From an uncultured Maribacter sp. (GTDB lineage Bacteria > Bacteroidota > Bacteroidia > Flavobacteriales > Flavobacteriaceae): DNA of 7,196 bases. Location: contig CAJQMW010000209.1 of NCBI GenBank assembly GCA_905479535.1, positions 1 through 7,196 on the forward strand, given 5' to 3'. The notes below the pieces were generated by a model. That model did not search any database. It was not told the origin of the DNA and saw nothing but the letters and a program-made list of their open reading frames with translations. The translations under genes and the position numbers were made by a program. Shown here in pieces: positions 5,458 to 7,196 of the stretch (within the stretch, counting starts at the first letter, position 1; each line of letters opens with the position of its first letter).

Positions 5458-5957
5458 CTACCGTTTTATCAAAACACCGTTCGCTTCAAAACCATAGGTC
5501 ATTTTAGGTTTGGAAATCGCATCGATTTGGCCCTGGGGCATCCCACCGTCCTTAGCAAAGTGTTTTTGGTCGGCCACGCCCAGTTCCTCTACATAAGCAG
5601 AGCCGTTTACGACGACTTCCTTTCCATAGACATCCGCAGGCATAAAAAGCCATAATCCTTAAAGCTAACCATTGCTTCTTCTCGGTTGGCCATCTCCAGT
5701 TTCATCCAAAAACCTTTGACTTTGCAGACCTCTTTGACCTTGGCAGTAAACGTAGTCTGTAAGGTGTCCGCAGTTCCCATATTTTGATAGCGCTCCTCTA
5801 TTTCGGTAGTAGTCTGGGTATTGTTCAAACCGATTTTATCACCGAATGATATGAACCGTTCATTTGCCGTCTCCAAATTGTTTTCAGTTTTATTGTTTTG
5901 TGCCGTACAGGAAAAAGCAACAGATAAAATCACAAGAAAAATGTTAAAACCCCTCAT
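5458..5957 (-). pseudogene. DUF4920 family putative lipoprotein, broken by a one-base frameshift
   Basis: Two overlapping frames together make one DUF4920 protein of about 166 residues. The upstream frame (5957-5607) encodes the N-terminal signal peptide and core, ending properly at KDYGF (residues 100-104) before running into unrelated residues. The downstream frame (from 5643) continues MPADVYGKEVVVNGSAYVEE to the stop at 5458. Adding one T to the T5 run (plus-strand aaaaa, 5644-5648) restores one frame reading GFFMPADVYG, which fits the family pattern. The N-terminus has a hydrophobic stretch ending SVAFSC, consistent with a lipoprotein or Sec signal with Cys17. The family function is unknown. 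The segment CKVKGFWMKL (78-87) has Phe83 where I recall most relatives having a second Cys. A sequencing error is as likely as true decay, since both halves look otherwise conserved. mnmD begins one base after its stop; ilvE is divergent. Confidence 0.8.
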
Positions 5958-6062
5958 ATCCTTTAAAAATTAAGTCTTAGAGGTAAAATTGGTCATTTTT
6001 GATTTAAAAAAGAAGTGCCGATTGGGATATTTCCTTAATTTTATTTGATTAAATATATTTGA

Positions 6063-7133
6063 ATGAGCATCGGAACTAAGAATATTATTGTTGAGAAAGC
6101 AAAGACCTCTAAGATTGGGCAGATAGATTTTGACAATCTGGCTTTTGGCTCGGTCTTTACCGACCATATGCTGACTTGTGATTATAAGAACGGTTCATGG
6201 GAAACCCCTGAAATTGTGCCTTATCAACCCATAACGCTGGAACCATCTTCCAAGATTTTTCATTACGGACAGTCCATTTTCGAGGGAATGAAGGCTTATA
6301 AAGATACCAATAACGAAATCTTTCTTTTTAGGCCATTGGAGAACCACAAACGTTTTAATATTTCGGCCAAACGCATGTGTATTCCCGAGATTCCGGAAGA
6401 GTATTTTATGGACGGCTTGACCACCCTCTTACAGTTGGACGAAGCTTTTATTCCTAAAAAAGAAGGAAGCTCCTTGTATATACGACCATTTATGTTCGCT
6501 TCGGGCAAAGGATTTCACGCTTCGCCGGCAGATGAGTATAAATTCATCATCGCCTGTGCACCATCCGGTTCCTATTTTTCCGGAAAAGTAAAGGTACTCA
6601 TAGAGGAAACCTACTCCAGGTCGGCCAATGGTGGAGTTGGTTATGCTAAGGCCGGGGGTAATTATGCGGGGCAATTTTATCCTACCCAATTGGCTGTTGC
6701 CAAAGGCTACAACCAGGTTATTTGGACAGATGATACCAATCACGAATACATAGAGGAAGCAGGAGCTATGAACATTTTCGTGCGCATAAGGGATACGCTG
6801 ATTACTGCCCCTATAAGCGATAGAATATTGGACGGGATAACCCGTAAAAGTATCTTGGACATTGCCAGGGATCAAGGTATTGCCACCGAGGTAAGAAAAA
6901 TTACCGTTACCGAAGTAGTGAACGCGGCCAAAAACGGGGAATTGATGGAGATGTTCGGTGCGGGAACCGCAGCAGTCATTTCGCCAATTTCGGCATTTGG
7001 TTTTAGGGGCACCGACTACGAACTCCCAGAACCTGAAAATAGTTACGCCACCAAGCTAAAAAAAATAATTACGGATATACAGTATAATAAATCTGAAGAT
7101 AAGTTCGGTTGGCGCTATAAGGTGACAACATAG
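6063..7133 (+). CDS. ilvE: Branched-chain amino acid aminotransferase (class IV, PLP-dependent)
   Basis: This 356-residue cytoplasmic enzyme interconverts Leu, Ile and Val with their 2-oxo acids using glutamate/2-oxoglutarate, the last step of synthesis and first of breakdown. It is of the longer eukaryote-like BCAT type. Landmarks are FHYGQSIFEGMKAYK at 66-80, the PLP-binding lysine K196 in YAKAGGNYAGQ at 194-204, EEAGAMNIFV at 231-240 and the phosphate-binding GAGTAAVISPI at 299-309. The length matches the family. The start at 6063 gives the normal N-terminus before VEKAKTSKIGQIDFDNLAFG. The 105-bp spacer shared with the divergent DUF4920 gene is very A+T-rich. A TATATTTG motif there (6054-6061) abuts the ATG and is too close to be its promoter unless the transcript begins inside the codon; a 7-of-8 match, TTTATTTG (6040-6047), is a weak alternative. 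Confidence 0.96.
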   Translation: MSIGTKNIIVEKAKTSKIGQIDFDNLAFGSVFTDHMLTCDYKNGSWETPEIVPYQPITLEPSSKIFHYGQSIFEGMKAYKDTNNEIFLFRPLENHKRFNISAKRMCIPEIPEEYFMDGLTTLLQLDEAFIPKKEGSSLYIRPFMFASGKGFHASPADEYKFIIACAPSGSYFSGKVKVLIEETYSRSANGGVGYAKAGGNYAGQFYPTQLAVAKGYNQVIWTDDTNHEYIEEAGAMNIFVRIRDTLITAPISDRILDGITRKSILDIARDQGIATEVRKITVTEVVNAAKNGELMEMFGAGTAAVISPISAFGFRGTDYELPEPENSYATKLKKIITDIQYNKSEDKFGWRYKVTT

Positions 7134-7157
7134 AAAAAGGGCTAAACGCCCTTTTTT
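7134..7157 (+). terminator. Intrinsic terminator of ilvE, possibly bidirectional
   Basis: Directly after the ilvE stop, aaaaagggc (7134-7142) pairs over 9 bp with gcccttttt (7148-7156) around a 5-nt loop, ending in six T residues on the plus strand. The A-tract before the stem gives a matching T-tract on the minus strand, so it could also stop a convergent gene. Confidence 0.88.
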
Positions 7158-7196
7158 ATTTGCTCAAAATAGTATTTATGTCCGGTTTAAAATAAT
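7156..7196 (-). CDS. Possible 3' end of a convergent gene (fragment)
   Basis: One minus-strand frame is open from the window edge and ends with a stop at 7156-7158, giving the tail YFKPDINTILSK. Its stop overlaps the symmetrical hairpin at 7134-7157, which would then terminate both genes. Only 41 bases are visible and no family can be recognised. The support is the plausible ending and the bidirectional terminator. Confidence 0.3.
   Translation of the reverse strand, partial: YFKPDINTILSK

Noticed and set aside
5634..5655. Programmed -1 ribosomal frameshift in the DUF4920 gene
   Set aside because: The local C TTT TTA sequence would force a P-site mismatch and I see no downstream stimulatory hairpin; a homopolymer deletion or read error is simpler.
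6429..6875. Open minus-strand frame of 148 codons inside ilvE
   Set aside because: It lies wholly antisense to a clear ilvE with intact motifs, and shows no domain of its own.

Overview
The window looks like ordinary chromosomal core sequence from a marine-type member of the Flavobacteriaceae (Bacteroidota). The evidence is moderate A+T content, few Shine-Dalgarno sites, promoter elements of the TTG / TAnnTTTG kind, a DnaJ with the reduced zinc-finger pattern I associate with flavobacteria, a stand-alone MnmD, and a DUF4920 lipoprotein-like gene beside ilvE. The genus cannot be fixed from the sequence alone.

Layout, left to right. Positions 1-1456 (minus strand) hold an ABC exporter pair: an ATP-binding subunit followed, with an 8-bp overlap, by an ABC-2 type permease cut off by the window edge. 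Positions 1457-1873 have no gene. They contain an imperfect 75-nt tandem duplication, a GC-rich hairpin, and terminator-like hairpins behind dnaJ. Positions 1874-3565 (minus) are a grpE-dnaJ chaperone operon with a recognisable promoter that overlaps a perfect 8-bp tandem repeat. A strong terminator at 3651-3677 separates it from a TIGR01777-family SDR epimerase (3704-4666, minus). Positions 4794-5957 (minus) carry a DUF4920 gene followed one base later by mnmD, a tRNA wobble-uridine methyltransferase. The DUF4920 gene is broken by a one-base deletion in a homopolymer. Divergent from these, ilvE (6063-7133, plus) encodes a branched-chain aminotransferase and ends in a terminator that may also serve a convergent gene entering from the right edge.

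How the genes relate: GrpE and DnaJ are the nucleotide exchange factor and J-protein of the DnaK system, whose dnaK is not in this window. The ABC pair probably forms one exporter of unknown substrate. MnmD, IlvE and the epimerase act in tRNA modification, amino-acid metabolism and an unknown redox step, and do not form one pathway. I see no phage, transposase, CRISPR, toxin-antitoxin or defence genes, and no convincing new multi-gene system. The points most worth a second look are the repeat/hairpin island at 1581-1782, the frameshifted DUF4920 gene, the two-motif DnaJ zinc domain and the tandem repeat in the grpE promoter.
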